DNA from: Egicoccus sp035462025 | GTDB lineage: Bacteria > Actinomycetota > Nitriliruptoria > Nitriliruptorales > Nitriliruptoraceae | Direction: 5' to 3' | Length of the DNA: 64,000 nt | NCBI GenBank assembly: GCA_035462025.1 | Contig: DATHUR010000099.1 | Span: forward strand, 1-64,000 | Shown: positions 43,100 through 52,539 of the stretch, piece by piece | How the letters are laid out: each line of letters opens with the position of its first letter | Position numbering within the stretch: the first letter of the stretch is position 1 | Notes under the pieces: model-generated | Databases searched by the model: none | The model's input: the letters and a program-made list of their open reading frames with translations, nothing else | What the model was told of the DNA's origin: nothing | Position numbers and translations under genes: made by a program

Positions 43100-43936
43100 A
43101 TGCAGGGTGTTGCGGCCGGGGGCGTGCCCGGAGGCCGTGGGGACACCGAGACGGTGCTCGCGCGGGCCACGGAACTCGCCGCGATGATCCGATTGCGTGC
43201 CGCCCGGATGGTGTCGCGGCACGGGTTCGGCTACTTCGGCCAGGCACTCTCGTCGGCCGAGACCTTCGGGGTCCTCGCCGCCGACTGGTGGCGTCCGGGG
43301 GTGGACGACCTCGTCATCTCGCCCGGGCACTACATCGTCTGTGCGTACGCGATCGGGGTCGAACTCGGCCTGCTCGATGAGGCGGCGCTCGAGACCTACG
43401 GCGAGGACGGGTCGGAACTCGAGGCAATCGGGACCGAGAGTTCACCGGTGGTGAGCCTGACCTGCGGCTCGCTGGGACAGGGCCTGTCCGGCGCGATCGG
43501 CCTCGCGCTCGCGGCGCGGCTGCGCGGCACCGATGCCCGGACCTACGCGTTCGTCTCGGACGGTGAGATGCAGGAAGGCCAGACCTGGGAGGCCGCGATG
43601 TTCGCCGGTCATCATCGACTGGACCGGCTCACCGTCCTGCTCGACGCCAACAACTCCCAGGTCGACGGACCGATCGAGTCGATCACGACGATCGAACCGA
43701 TCGCCGACAAGTGGCGCGCCTTCGGTTGGAGCGCGTTCGACGTCGACGGTCACGATGTCGCAGCCCTGCACGAGGGGATGTCGGCCGCTTCCGTCTCGAC
43801 CCGCCCGGCCGTGGTCATCGCCCGTACCTCGACGTTGCACGGCGTCGCCGCGTTGCCCGACGACGCCGACGGCCACTTCATCAAGTTGCCGGCCGACATC
43901 GCCGAGCGGGTCATCGCCGAACTGGAGGGTCGCTGA
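43100..43936 (+). CDS. Transketolase-like N-terminal subunit
   Basis: The 278-residue protein starts at ATG after GGAGGGAGA. It is the TPP-pyrophosphate-binding half of a split transketolase: DDLVISPGHYIVCAYAIGVE, SLTCGSLGQGLSGAIGLALA, and SDGEMQEGQTWEAAMFAGHH then LDANNSQ. The next gene encodes the C-terminal half and overlaps by one base. Split transketolase-like enzymes often act on unusual ketols or aldehydes rather than pentose phosphates. Local regulation by an FCD-GntR protein supports a catabolic role. Confidence 0.92.
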   Translation: MQGVAAGGVPGGRGDTETVLARATELAAMIRLRAARMVSRHGFGYFGQALSSAETFGVLAADWWRPGVDDLVISPGHYIVCAYAIGVELGLLDEAALETYGEDGSELEAIGTESSPVVSLTCGSLGQGLSGAIGLALAARLRGTDARTYAFVSDGEMQEGQTWEAAMFAGHHRLDRLTVLLDANNSQVDGPIESITTIEPIADKWRAFGWSAFDVDGHDVAALHEGMSAASVSTRPAVVIARTSTLHGVAALPDDADGHFIKLPADIAERVIAELEGR

Positions 43937-44952
43937 TGCGCGCAGCCCCGTTCGAGACCACCCTCAAGCCCTACGGCACGGCGCTGCTCGACCTGGCGCG
44001 GCGCCGCGAGGAGATCCTGTGCCTGAGCGGTGACCTCACCCGCCAGTGCGAGATCGACCTGTTCCAGGACGAGTTGCCCGAGCGGTTCATCCACGGCGGC
44101 ATGGCCGAGGCGAACCTGATCGGGATGGCCGGCGGCCTCGCCCGGCGCGGCTACATGCCCTTCTTCCACACGTTCGGTGTCTTCGCCACCCGTCGCGCCT
44201 ACGACCAGGTCGCGATGGCGATCGCCTACCCCAACCTGCCCGTCCGCCTCGTCGGGTTCATGCCCGGCATCTCGAGCCCGGGCGGGCCGAGCCACCAGGC
44301 CACCGACGACGTCGCACTCATGCGGGCGTTGCCGAACATGACCGTGGTCGACGTTGCCGACGCGACCGAGACCCGTCTGGCCGTCGAGGCCATCGCCGAC
44401 GTTCCCGGGCCGGTCTACCTGCGCCTCAAGCGCGGCGAGATCCCGATCCTGTTCGACGACGACCACCGCTTCGAACTCGGCCGGGCCCAGGTGCTCCGCC
44501 GGCCCGATGCAGACGGTGGCGTGGTCTTCGTCGCCAGCGGGATGATGGTCGCCGCCGCAGCGGCCGCCGCGGACGCCCTGGCCGGCGCCGGGATCCCGGT
44601 CGGCCTGCTCAACGTCCCGGTGATCAAGCCGTTGGACGTCAGCACCGTCGTCGCCGCCGCCCGCGGCGCGGCCCTGGTCGTCACCGCCGAGAACCACAGC
44701 ATCGTCGGCGGGCTCGGTTCGGCCGTGGCCGAGGCGCTGGCCGAGGCGGGCGTCGGCGTCCCCCTCGAGCGCATCGGACTGCGTGACGTCTTCGCCACGG
44801 GTGCGAAGAGCGGCCCCTACCTGTTCGAACGGTTCGGGCTCTCGACCGCGGCCATCGTCGGACGCGCCTGGCAGCGGCTGGGTCGCGGCGACCCCGCCCC
44901 CGAGGTGGTCGTTCCCGCCGTCGAGGGCACCGACGCCTACGCCCCGGTCTGA
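43936..44952 (+). CDS. Transketolase-like C-terminal subunit
   Basis: The 338-residue protein starts at ATG in TGATG with the N-terminal subunit stop. Pyrimidine-domain features are present: CLSGDLTRQCEIDLFQDELP, FIHGGMAEANLIGMAGGLA with the conserved Glu, MPFFHTFGVFATRRAYDQV, and a C-terminal transketolase domain (VVTAENHSIVGGLGSAVAEA). It forms the active TPP enzyme with the preceding gene product. Confidence 0.92.
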   Translation: MRAAPFETTLKPYGTALLDLARRREEILCLSGDLTRQCEIDLFQDELPERFIHGGMAEANLIGMAGGLARRGYMPFFHTFGVFATRRAYDQVAMAIAYPNLPVRLVGFMPGISSPGGPSHQATDDVALMRALPNMTVVDVADATETRLAVEAIADVPGPVYLRLKRGEIPILFDDDHRFELGRAQVLRRPDADGGVVFVASGMMVAAAAAAADALAGAGIPVGLLNVPVIKPLDVSTVVAAARGAALVVTAENHSIVGGLGSAVAEALAEAGVGVPLERIGLRDVFATGAKSGPYLFERFGLSTAAIVGRAWQRLGRGDPAPEVVVPAVEGTDAYAPV

Positions 44953-44996
44953 CCGCACCGGCGGCCGCGCCGCCGGCGAACACGAGGATGCACGCC

Positions 44997-45929
44997 ATGG
45001 AGACCCTGCCCGACAAGCCCACGATCGGTTGGATCGGTGCCGGCCGGATGGGCTACGCGATGATCGAGCGCCTGCTCGGCGCCGGCCACGACGTCACCGT
45101 GTGGAACCGCACCCGCGCGAAGGCCGAGCCCCTGTCCGAGCGGGGTGCCACGATCGTCGACGACGCCGCCGATCTCGCCGACCGTGACGTCGTCTTCAGC
45201 ATCGTGTCCGCGTCCAAGGACCTGCTGCAGGTCCTGCAGGGCGAGGGGGGTCTGCTCACCCGAGAGGGCACGGCGCCGAAGGTCATCATCGATTCGTCCA
45301 CGGTCGACCCGGACGCCTCGGCGAAGGCGCGCGCGATGGCGGCGGACGCCGGCGCCGAGTTCCTCGCCGCGCCCGTCAGCGGCAACCCGAAGGTCATCGC
45401 CGCCGGGAAGCTGAACTTCGCCGTCTCGGGCGACCGGCACGTGTTCGACGCGGTCGAGTCGATCCTCACCGACATCGGCCAGGGCGCCTACTACGTCGGC
45501 GAGGACGAGGTGGCCCGACTGGTCAAGCTGTGCCACAACCTCTACCTGGGCCTGGTGACCCAGAGCCTGATCGAGGTCACGATCCTGGCGCAGAAGGGCG
45601 GCGCGTCCCGCCACGAGTTCCTGCGCTTCCTCAACGATTCGGCCATGGGTTCGGTCTTCAGCCGCTACAAGACGCCCGCGCTGGTCAACCTCGACTTCCA
45701 CCCGACGTTCACGATGCCCCTGCTGCGCAAGGACTTCGACCTCGGGCTGGGCATGGCGCGCGACCTCGAGGTGCCGATGCCGGTCACGGCGCACGTGCAC
45801 CACATCATCCAGTCCGCGATCGGGCAGGGCCACGTCGACGAGGACTTCGCGTCGCTGATCATGCTGCAGGCGGCCGCGGCCGGCATGGACATCGAACCCG
45901 AGAACGTCGACGTCGACACCGGCCTGTAG
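44997..45929 (+). CDS. HIBADH-family NAD(P)-dependent oxidoreductase
   Basis: The 310-residue reading starts at the ATG at 44997, 8 bases after GAGGA; an in-frame ATG at 44988 is too close to that site. It has Rossmann GWIGAGRMGYAMIERLL, AAPVSGNPKVIAAGKLNFAV, catalytic Lys in RLVKLCHNLYLGLVTQ and the PTFTMPLLRKDFDLGLGMAR segment. It is a close paralogue of the gene at 60.9 kb. Beta-hydroxyacid dehydrogenase activity is expected. Confidence 0.92.
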   Translation: METLPDKPTIGWIGAGRMGYAMIERLLGAGHDVTVWNRTRAKAEPLSERGATIVDDAADLADRDVVFSIVSASKDLLQVLQGEGGLLTREGTAPKVIIDSSTVDPDASAKARAMAADAGAEFLAAPVSGNPKVIAAGKLNFAVSGDRHVFDAVESILTDIGQGAYYVGEDEVARLVKLCHNLYLGLVTQSLIEVTILAQKGGASRHEFLRFLNDSAMGSVFSRYKTPALVNLDFHPTFTMPLLRKDFDLGLGMARDLEVPMPVTAHVHHIIQSAIGQGHVDEDFASLIMLQAAAAGMDIEPENVDVDTGL

Positions 45930-45964
45930 GGGCCCGTCACCACACCTGATCACCGGAGAACACC

Positions 45965-46825
45965 ATGTCCCTGCAATCGTTCGTCCCGACGCCGAAGCTC
46001 GAGGACTACGCCGAGACCTTCAAGGACTTCTTCAAGCTGACCCGGCGCGACGACGGGGTCCTGCTCGCCGAGGCCCACACCAATGGCGGGCCGATCCAGT
46101 TGTCGGTCGAGAACCACCGCGCGCTCGGACAGATGCTCAAGACGATCGGCGCGGACCCCGAGAACGAACTGCTGATCCTGACCGGGTCAGGCGACGAGTT
46201 CATGATGGACTCCGACCCCGAGGGCTTCGCCCTCGAGGACGCCGACATGGAGTACTGGGCGTACGAGTACGCCTACAAGGACGGGCGCATCAACGTCAGC
46301 TCGCTGGTCAACGACCTCGAGATCCCCACGATCGGGCTGATGAACGGTCCGGGCTTCCACCCCGAGATCGTGCTGATGTGCGACATCACGCTGGCGGCCG
46401 AGAACGCGGTGATCTTCGACCTGCACTACGACATCGGCTCGGTGCCCGCGGACGGCATCCACAACGCGTTCCAGGAACTGCTCGGCACCAAGCGGGCCGC
46501 GTACGCGCTGCTGACCGGCGAGGCGTTCACGGCCGAGAAGGCGCTCGAGGTCGGCCTGGTGAACGAGGTCGTGCCGCGGGCGCAGTTGATCGAGCGCGCC
46601 TACACGATCGCCGACCACATCATGAGCCAGCCGCGCACGACCCGCCGGCTGACCACCCAGATCGTGCGACGACCCTGGAAGCAGCGCATCGTCAACGACC
46701 TCGACGGCGGGTTCGGCATCCAGATGTTCGGGCATGTGGCCAAGAAGCGCTCGATCCACAAGCGCGACCACATCTCCGACGTGGTCGCCTACGTGCGCGA
46801 GGGACGTCGCAACAACATCGACTGA
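45965..46825 (+). CDS. Crotonase-fold hydrolase, 6-oxocamphor-hydrolase-like
   Basis: The 286-residue protein follows the dehydrogenase by 35 bases. The crotonase core is LMNGPGFHPEIVLMCDITLA then AENAVIFDLHYDIGSVPADG and LLTGEAFTAEKALEVGLVNE. The HPEI, LHYDIG and VPADG positions match the two His and the Asp that 6-oxocamphor hydrolase uses to open beta-diketones by a retro-Claisen reaction. The usual enoyl-CoA hydratase Glu pair is not obvious. A beta-diketone hydrolase is therefore more likely than an enoyl-CoA hydratase. The natural substrate is unknown. Confidence 0.82.
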   Translation: MSLQSFVPTPKLEDYAETFKDFFKLTRRDDGVLLAEAHTNGGPIQLSVENHRALGQMLKTIGADPENELLILTGSGDEFMMDSDPEGFALEDADMEYWAYEYAYKDGRINVSSLVNDLEIPTIGLMNGPGFHPEIVLMCDITLAAENAVIFDLHYDIGSVPADGIHNAFQELLGTKRAAYALLTGEAFTAEKALEVGLVNEVVPRAQLIERAYTIADHIMSQPRTTRRLTTQIVRRPWKQRIVNDLDGGFGIQMFGHVAKKRSIHKRDHISDVVAYVREGRRNNID

Positions 46826-46844
46826 GATTGCACGACCAGCAGCA

Positions 46845-46881
46845 GGCCGGCGCCGCCATCGAGGAGGGCGGACGCCAGGCC
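46845..46881 (+). terminator. Imperfect stem-loop after the crotonase gene
   Basis: GGCCGGCGCCGCC and GGGCGGACGCCAGGCC can form an interrupted stem of about 12 pairs, 20 bases after the stop. It precedes the promoter of the Liv-type transporter operon. Confidence 0.4.
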
Positions 46882-46926
46882 AGCCGCTGCATTGGGTTGT
46901 GCGTTTATTCGGCGCTAATCGCCAGA

Positions 46927-47064
46927 TGCAAACGTTTGACACGACTCCGGCCCTCGTAGTAGGTTCGCTCTGCGGCTTGGGAGGGCCAGTCGCGGTGGGT
47001 ACGTCGCCCACCGCCGGGAGCGTCGGGACGACGGAACCGCGTCGCGGTTCTGCAAACGTTCGCA
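46927..47064 (+). promoter_or_regulatory. Liv-operon promoter with two LacI-type operators
   Basis: TGCAAACGTTTGAC (46927-46940) overlaps the -35 TTGACA (46936-46941). A -10 of TAGGTT (46960-46965) follows after 18 bases. A second site, TGCAAACGTTCGCA, is at 47051-47064. Their centres are 124 bases apart, a spacing compatible with repression by looping. The intergenic stretch 46826-47095 holds nothing else. Confidence 0.7.
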
Positions 47065-47095
47065 CCCGAGGTCGAGAACGCCGCGGGAGGTCTTC

Positions 47096-48457
47096 ATGCG
47101 AGTACGGTCCCGATGGATCGCGCTGCTCGCCGCGATGTCGCTGAGCATCGCTGCGTGCGGAGGCGACGACCCTGAACCCGAAGCCGAGGAACCCGCCGAA
47201 GAGGGGGCGACCGAGGAGCCGGCCGAAGAGGGCGGCGAGGGCGAGGAAGGCGACGAGGAAGCGGCCGAGGAGCCGTCCGGTGAGCCGATCCAGATCGGCG
47301 GTGCGCTGGCGCTGACCGGTCCGCTGGCCCCGACGGCGAAGATCCACGAGATCGTCGCCGAGCAGTACGTCGAGTACATGAACGAGAACGGTGGCCTGCT
47401 GGGTCGGCCGGTCGAGTGGACGGTGCTCGACGACGAGTCGCAGGCCGAGCAGTCGGCTGCGCTCTACGAGCGGTTGATCACCCAGGACGGGGTCGACCTC
47501 ATCATGGGTCCCTACGGCACCGGTTCGATCACCGCGGCCATGGCCACGGCCGAGCGCTACGGCTACGTGTTCCCCCACCACACGGCCAGCCTCACCTACG
47601 CCTACACCTACGACAAGCACTTCCCGACCTGGTTCGTGGGGCTCAACACCCACCACACCACGCCGCGGAAGGTCTTCGAGGCCTACGAGTCGCTCGGGGA
47701 CGACGCGCCGCAGACCGTCGCGTTCGTGACCAACCGCTTCCCGGGCACCGACTTCCTGGTCTACGGCATCGATGACCCGAACGCGGGCACCGAGGCGCTC
47801 GAGCAGGGCGGTGGCGCACTGCGCGTGGCCGAGGAGATGGGGCTCGAGGTCGTCCTCGACCTGTCGTTCGACCTCGGTACCACCGACTTCTCCGGCATCG
47901 CCCAGCGTGTCGCCGAGGCGGACGCCGATCTGCTCTACGTCGGCGCGCTCGGTGAGGACGGCACCAACCTGCTGGCCTCGCTGGCACAGATCGGCTACAC
48001 GCCGCGCAACCACTTCTACCAGTGGCCCGCACCGGGCCCGATGCTCGCGGCGGGCGACCTCGCGGACGGCGCCACCTCGGTGACCATCTTCGAGCCCTAC
48101 GAGCCCTACCTGTCGAACGAGGGCGGGCAGGAACTCGCCGAGCGCTACCGCGCCGCCGCCGAGGAGGAGGGGCTGGCCTACACCGACCCCGAGACCCAGG
48201 CGGGCGCATCGTGGGCCGCGTGGCAGGTGCTGCAGGCCGGCGTCGAGGGCTGCGGGTGCCTCGACCACGACCAGATCGCGGAGTACCTGCTCAGCAACCC
48301 GATCGAGACGGTCCAGGGCACCTTCGAGTACCAGGCCGACCAGCAGAACTACGGCGACGACATCCAGACCATCAAGCAGATCCAGGATGGTGGCTGGTAC
48401 GTCGTGCACCCGGAGGAGACGGCCACCGACGGCCGCACCCTGCGGGCCGGCGGCTGA
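47096..48457 (+). CDS. Branched-chain-amino-acid-type ABC substrate-binding lipoprotein
   Basis: The 453-residue protein starts at ATG behind GGGAGG. The lipobox is SIAAC, followed by a long Glu/Ala/Pro linker (residues about 24-62). The mature domain is LivJ-like: IQIGGALALTGPLAPTAKIH, YMNENGGLLGRPVEWTVLDD, IMGPYGTGSITAAMATAERY. The ligand is unknown; Liv-type importers also carry amides, ureas and aromatic acids. The position under LacI-type operators suggests that it imports the substrate of the island. Confidence 0.92.
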   Translation: MRVRSRWIALLAAMSLSIAACGGDDPEPEAEEPAEEGATEEPAEEGGEGEEGDEEAAEEPSGEPIQIGGALALTGPLAPTAKIHEIVAEQYVEYMNENGGLLGRPVEWTVLDDESQAEQSAALYERLITQDGVDLIMGPYGTGSITAAMATAERYGYVFPHHTASLTYAYTYDKHFPTWFVGLNTHHTTPRKVFEAYESLGDDAPQTVAFVTNRFPGTDFLVYGIDDPNAGTEALEQGGGALRVAEEMGLEVVLDLSFDLGTTDFSGIAQRVAEADADLLYVGALGEDGTNLLASLAQIGYTPRNHFYQWPAPGPMLAAGDLADGATSVTIFEPYEPYLSNEGGQELAERYRAAAEEEGLAYTDPETQAGASWAAWQVLQAGVEGCGCLDHDQIAEYLLSNPIETVQGTFEYQADQQNYGDDIQTIKQIQDGGWYVVHPEETATDGRTLRAGG

Positions 48458-48471
48458 CCGGCTCGAACACC

Positions 48472-48507
48472 GCCGGAGCCCCGCAGCATCCGCCGCGGGG
48501 CTCCGGC
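48472..48507 (+). terminator. Stem-loop between binding-protein and permease genes
   Basis: GCCGGAGCCCCGC and GCGGGGCTCCGGC form a perfect 13-bp stem with a 10-base loop, 14 bases after the binding-protein stop. No T tract follows, and the operon continues, so it probably attenuates or stabilises mRNA to favour the binding protein. Confidence 0.7.
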
Positions 48508-48560
48508 ACGAACCGCGCCGTACGACGCTGGACCGCTCCACCACATCCGGGAGGTGACGC

Positions 48561-49442
48561 ATGACGGCCGTGACCCAGACGCTTGCGACCGGGATCCTGC
48601 TCGCCGGTCTGTACTCGATCTTCGCCCTGGGGCTGAGCCTGCAGTGGGGTCTGCTGCACACGATCAACTTCGCCCACTTCTCGTTCGTGTTCCTCACGGC
48701 CTACGTCACCTACGAGGCGGCGACCACCTTTGGCTGGGACCCCCTGCTCGCGGTGCTCGTGACGGCGCCCATCGGCGCGCTGCTCGGCATCGCGCTGCAG
48801 TTGTTCATCACACGCTTCAAGATCGACGTGTTCGGGTCCTTGATCGTCACGTTCGCGCTGTTTCTGATCTTCGAGGCGCTGATGACGATGCGCTGGACGT
48901 CGGACCTCACGCGCATCCCGCTCGACCGCAACCCCTACTTCATCTCCTCGATCCGCATCGGGCCGATCACCCTGCCGACCACGGGCCTGATCGCGGTCGT
49001 CGCCTCGCTCATCGCCTGCGGGGCGGTGTGGTGGCTGCTCAACCGCACCCACGCCGGCAAGGGCATGCGCGCGTTCGTGCAGGACCCCGAGATGGCCTCC
49101 GCTTTCGGCGTCAACTACCCCCGTCTGGCGTTGCTCGTCGCCGCCATCTCCGGTGCGGCCGCCGGGATCACGGGCACGCTGGTCGGACTGTTGTTCGTCA
49201 TCACGCCGACCGGCGCAGAGATCTGGATCGCGGTCATCTTCGCGGTCGTGCTGCTCGGCGGTCTGGCCAACCCGCTCGGCGTCATCGGTGCCGCGTTGCT
49301 GATCGGCATGGTCGAGTCCTTCACCCGCCAGTTCGCCGACCCCGCGATGGCGCGCATGATGGCGCTGGTGGTCCTCGCGATCGCCCTGATCTTCAAACCC
49401 GAGGGATTGTTCAAGCCGATCGTCGAGGAGGCGCGCGAATGA
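48561..49442 (+). CDS. livH: Liv-type ABC permease LivH
   Basis: The 293-residue membrane protein starts at ATG after GGGAGGTG. LivH motifs are present: LYSIFALGLSLQWGLLHTIN, AHFSFVFLTAYVTYEAAT, AVVLLGGLANPLGVIGAALL and KPEGLFKP at the end. It is the first channel subunit. It overlaps the next permease by 4 bases. Confidence 0.93.
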   Translation: MTAVTQTLATGILLAGLYSIFALGLSLQWGLLHTINFAHFSFVFLTAYVTYEAATTFGWDPLLAVLVTAPIGALLGIALQLFITRFKIDVFGSLIVTFALFLIFEALMTMRWTSDLTRIPLDRNPYFISSIRIGPITLPTTGLIAVVASLIACGAVWWLLNRTHAGKGMRAFVQDPEMASAFGVNYPRLALLVAAISGAAAGITGTLVGLLFVITPTGAEIWIAVIFAVVLLGGLANPLGVIGAALLIGMVESFTRQFADPAMARMMALVVLAIALIFKPEGLFKPIVEEARE

Positions 49443-50623
49443 CGTCGCGACGCGCACTGACCCCGCGGGCCCTGGTCACCTGGGCCGTGGTGGCGCTGGC
49501 GCTGTTCAGCCTGCCCACCCTGCAGGGGGTCTTCGACTTCCCGGTCTACAACCTGATCTTTCTGTACCTGCTGTTCTTCTGGATCGCGCAGGCCAGCAGC
49601 TGGAACCTGTTCAGCGGCTACTCCGGCTACTTCAGCTTCGGTCAGGGCGCCTTCTACGGCGCCGGCATGTACACGACGGCGATCCTCGGTACCCGCTACG
49701 GGTGGACGTTGCTGCCGACGCTGCCGGTCGCGGCCATGGTCGGCGCCGCGATCGCGCTGGTCACCGCGTTCCTGGTGTTCCGGCTGCGCCGACTGTCGGG
49801 CGAGATCTTCGCGCTGTTCACCCTCGCCGTCGCGCTCGGCATCGGCGCGTTGGTCAACAACTGGAACGCGCTCGACGGTGGTCGCGGCATCCCGCTCGGG
49901 CAGATCCCCTGGCCGTCGTTCCTGGGCGACACCACGCAGATGCTGTACTACCTGGGACTGCTGATCGCACTGGGCGCCGTCTTCACGGCCTACGTCATCC
50001 AGCACAACCGCTTCGGCGCCGGCCTGTTCGCCATCCGCGACGACGAGAAGGTCGCCGAGGCCATCGGGGTCCCGACGCTGCGCTACAAGGTCGGCGTCTT
50101 CGCCATCAACGGCCTGATCGCGGGCATCTCGGGCGGCCTGCACGCCGTGCAGGTCAACTTCGTCAGCGTCAGCGGCACCTTCAACCTGCGCATCCCGGTC
50201 TTCGTCATCCTGATGAGCGTGGTCGGTGGACGCCGGCACTGGTTCGGCCCCGTCCTCGGCGCGCTCGTGATCTTCACGGTCAACGACCGCATGTCGGGCG
50301 GCGGCATGGCGGAACTGAGCCTGATCGTGCTGGCCATCGTGCTGATCGCCGCGACGTTGTTCCTCAAGGGCGGCATCTCGACCCGGCTGCTCGAGCGTCC
50401 GGTGCCGCCGATGGTCGCGCTGGCCGTGGTCACCGTGCTCAGCATCGTCTTCACCGACAGCACGGTCATCACCGCGTTCGCGTACGGGATGGTCGCCGCC
50501 CTCGTGGTGCTGTTCCTGCCGGCCGGCCTCGTACCCGGGGGCCGAGGCGGTACGCCACCACCGGGTGCCGCGGCGTCCCCCGCCGTCGCGCACGAGCACA
50601 CCACCGCGCAGGAGGCGGGTTGA
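49439..50623 (+). CDS. livM: Liv-type ABC permease LivM
   Basis: The 394-residue membrane protein starts at ATG in an ATGA overlap. LivM motifs are present: WNLFSGYSGYFSFGQGAFYG, RLRRLSGEIFALFTLAVALG, AIRDDEKVAEAIGVPTLRYK and VVGGRRHWFGPVLGALVIF. The C terminus carries an additional hydrophobic pair and a soluble tail compared with shorter LivM proteins. It forms the channel with LivH. Confidence 0.93.
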   Translation: MTSRRALTPRALVTWAVVALALFSLPTLQGVFDFPVYNLIFLYLLFFWIAQASSWNLFSGYSGYFSFGQGAFYGAGMYTTAILGTRYGWTLLPTLPVAAMVGAAIALVTAFLVFRLRRLSGEIFALFTLAVALGIGALVNNWNALDGGRGIPLGQIPWPSFLGDTTQMLYYLGLLIALGAVFTAYVIQHNRFGAGLFAIRDDEKVAEAIGVPTLRYKVGVFAINGLIAGISGGLHAVQVNFVSVSGTFNLRIPVFVILMSVVGGRRHWFGPVLGALVIFTVNDRMSGGGMAELSLIVLAIVLIAATLFLKGGISTRLLERPVPPMVALAVVTVLSIVFTDSTVITAFAYGMVAALVVLFLPAGLVPGGRGGTPPPGAAASPAVAHEHTTAQEAG

Positions 50624-51346
50624 TGAGCGAACCACTGTTGCGCTGCGAGGGCCTGACCAAGGTCTTCGGTGGCCTGCGCGCGGTCGACGGCGTCGACTTC
50701 GAGCTCCACGCGGGCGAGGTACGGGGCCTGGTCGGGCCGAACGGCTCGGGCAAGTCGACCACGATCAACCTCCTGAGCGGCCACCTGCAACTCGACGGGG
50801 GCTCGATCGCCATCGGCGGGACGCGGGTCGAGGACCTCGCGCCCCACAAGATCAGCAGCCTCGGCCTGGCCCGCACCTACCAGATCCCGCGGCCGTTCTC
50901 GACCCTCACCGTGCTCGAGAACGTCCGGGTCGCGGCCCACTTCGGTGCCGCCGAGCCGCGGCCCGAGGACGTCGACGCCGAGGCCCAGCGCTGGGTCGAG
51001 TTCGTCGGCCTCGGCCACGTCGCCCACCTGCTGCCCGACACCATCACCCTGCACCAGCGCAAGCTGCTCGAGCTCGGGCGGGCACTCGCCACCCGGCCCC
51101 GCGTGCTGTTCCTCGACGAGGTGCTCGCCGGACTCAACCCGCGCGAACTCGTCGACGGCATCGCGTTGGTGCACCGGATCAAGGATCTCGGGATCTCGAT
51201 CGTCGTCGTCGAGCACATCATGCGGGTCATCCTCGACCTGTGCGACCACCTGACCGTGCTGAACTTCGGCAAGGTGATCGCCCAGGGCGAGCCGCAAGCC
51301 TGCCTACGCGACGACGAGGTCGTCACCGCCTACCTCGGAGGCCACC

Positions 51347-51354
<8 letters not shown>
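50623..51354 (+). CDS. livG: Liv-type ABC ATPase LivG
   Basis: The 243-residue protein starts at ATG sharing one base with the LivM stop. Walker A is GPNGSGKSTTINLLSG. Walker B is VLFLDEVLAGLNPRE, with Val-Leu-Ala in place of the usual Pro-Met-Ala of this family. The signature region reads ITLHQRKLLELGRALA in place of the usual LSYGxQ, a noticeable deviation. The LivG-type helical insert with ARTYQIPRPF is present. It works with LivF to energise import. Confidence 0.9.
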
Positions 51355-52051
<697 letters not shown>

Positions 52052-52084
52052 GCCAGCCATCGTCGTCGCCGAGGAGGCAGCCAC

Positions 52085-52516
52085 ATGAGCGAACACCTCG
52101 AGGTCGTGCATCACGAGGGCTACGACCCCGCCATCAACTCGCTGTTCGTGCCCGCGATCAAGGTGCACGGCGGCAAGCCCGTCTACATCTCGGGCGTCAC
52201 CGCGGCGCCGGTCTACCACGACCACCCGCACATCCCCGCGGACTTCGACGCCATCCCGCTGGATGCCGCGAGCCAGGTGAAGCTGGTCTTCGACCACCTC
52301 GACCTCGCCCTTGCCGCGGCCGGATGCCGACGCCAGGACGTGGTCATGCTGACCCGGTTCCTGGTCGACGTCGCCGGCGACCAGGACGTGATCAACAGGA
52401 CGCAGAGCGAGTACTTCGGTGCTCACCTGCCCACCTCCACCACGGTGCAGATCGTGCGGCTGGCCACCGACCCGCGCCTGCGGCTCGAGATCCAGGCGGT
52501 GGCGATCGCCCCGTAG
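52085..52516 (+). CDS. RidA-family protein
   Basis: The 143-residue protein starts at ATG after GAGGAGG, 33 bases after livF. It has the YjgF/RidA fold: PVYISGVTAAPVYHDHPHIP, AASQVKLVFDHLDLALAAAG and TTVQIVRLATDPRLRLEIQA, with an Arg in the position used by RidA to bind carboxylates. Family members hydrolyse imines or enamines, or act as deaminases in catabolic operons. Here it may process an enamine or imine formed in nitrogen removal. Confidence 0.88.
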   Translation: MSEHLEVVHHEGYDPAINSLFVPAIKVHGGKPVYISGVTAAPVYHDHPHIPADFDAIPLDAASQVKLVFDHLDLALAAAGCRRQDVVMLTRFLVDVAGDQDVINRTQSEYFGAHLPTSTTVQIVRLATDPRLRLEIQAVAIAP

Positions 52517-52539
52517 CACCCGCGACGACAGGCAGCAGC

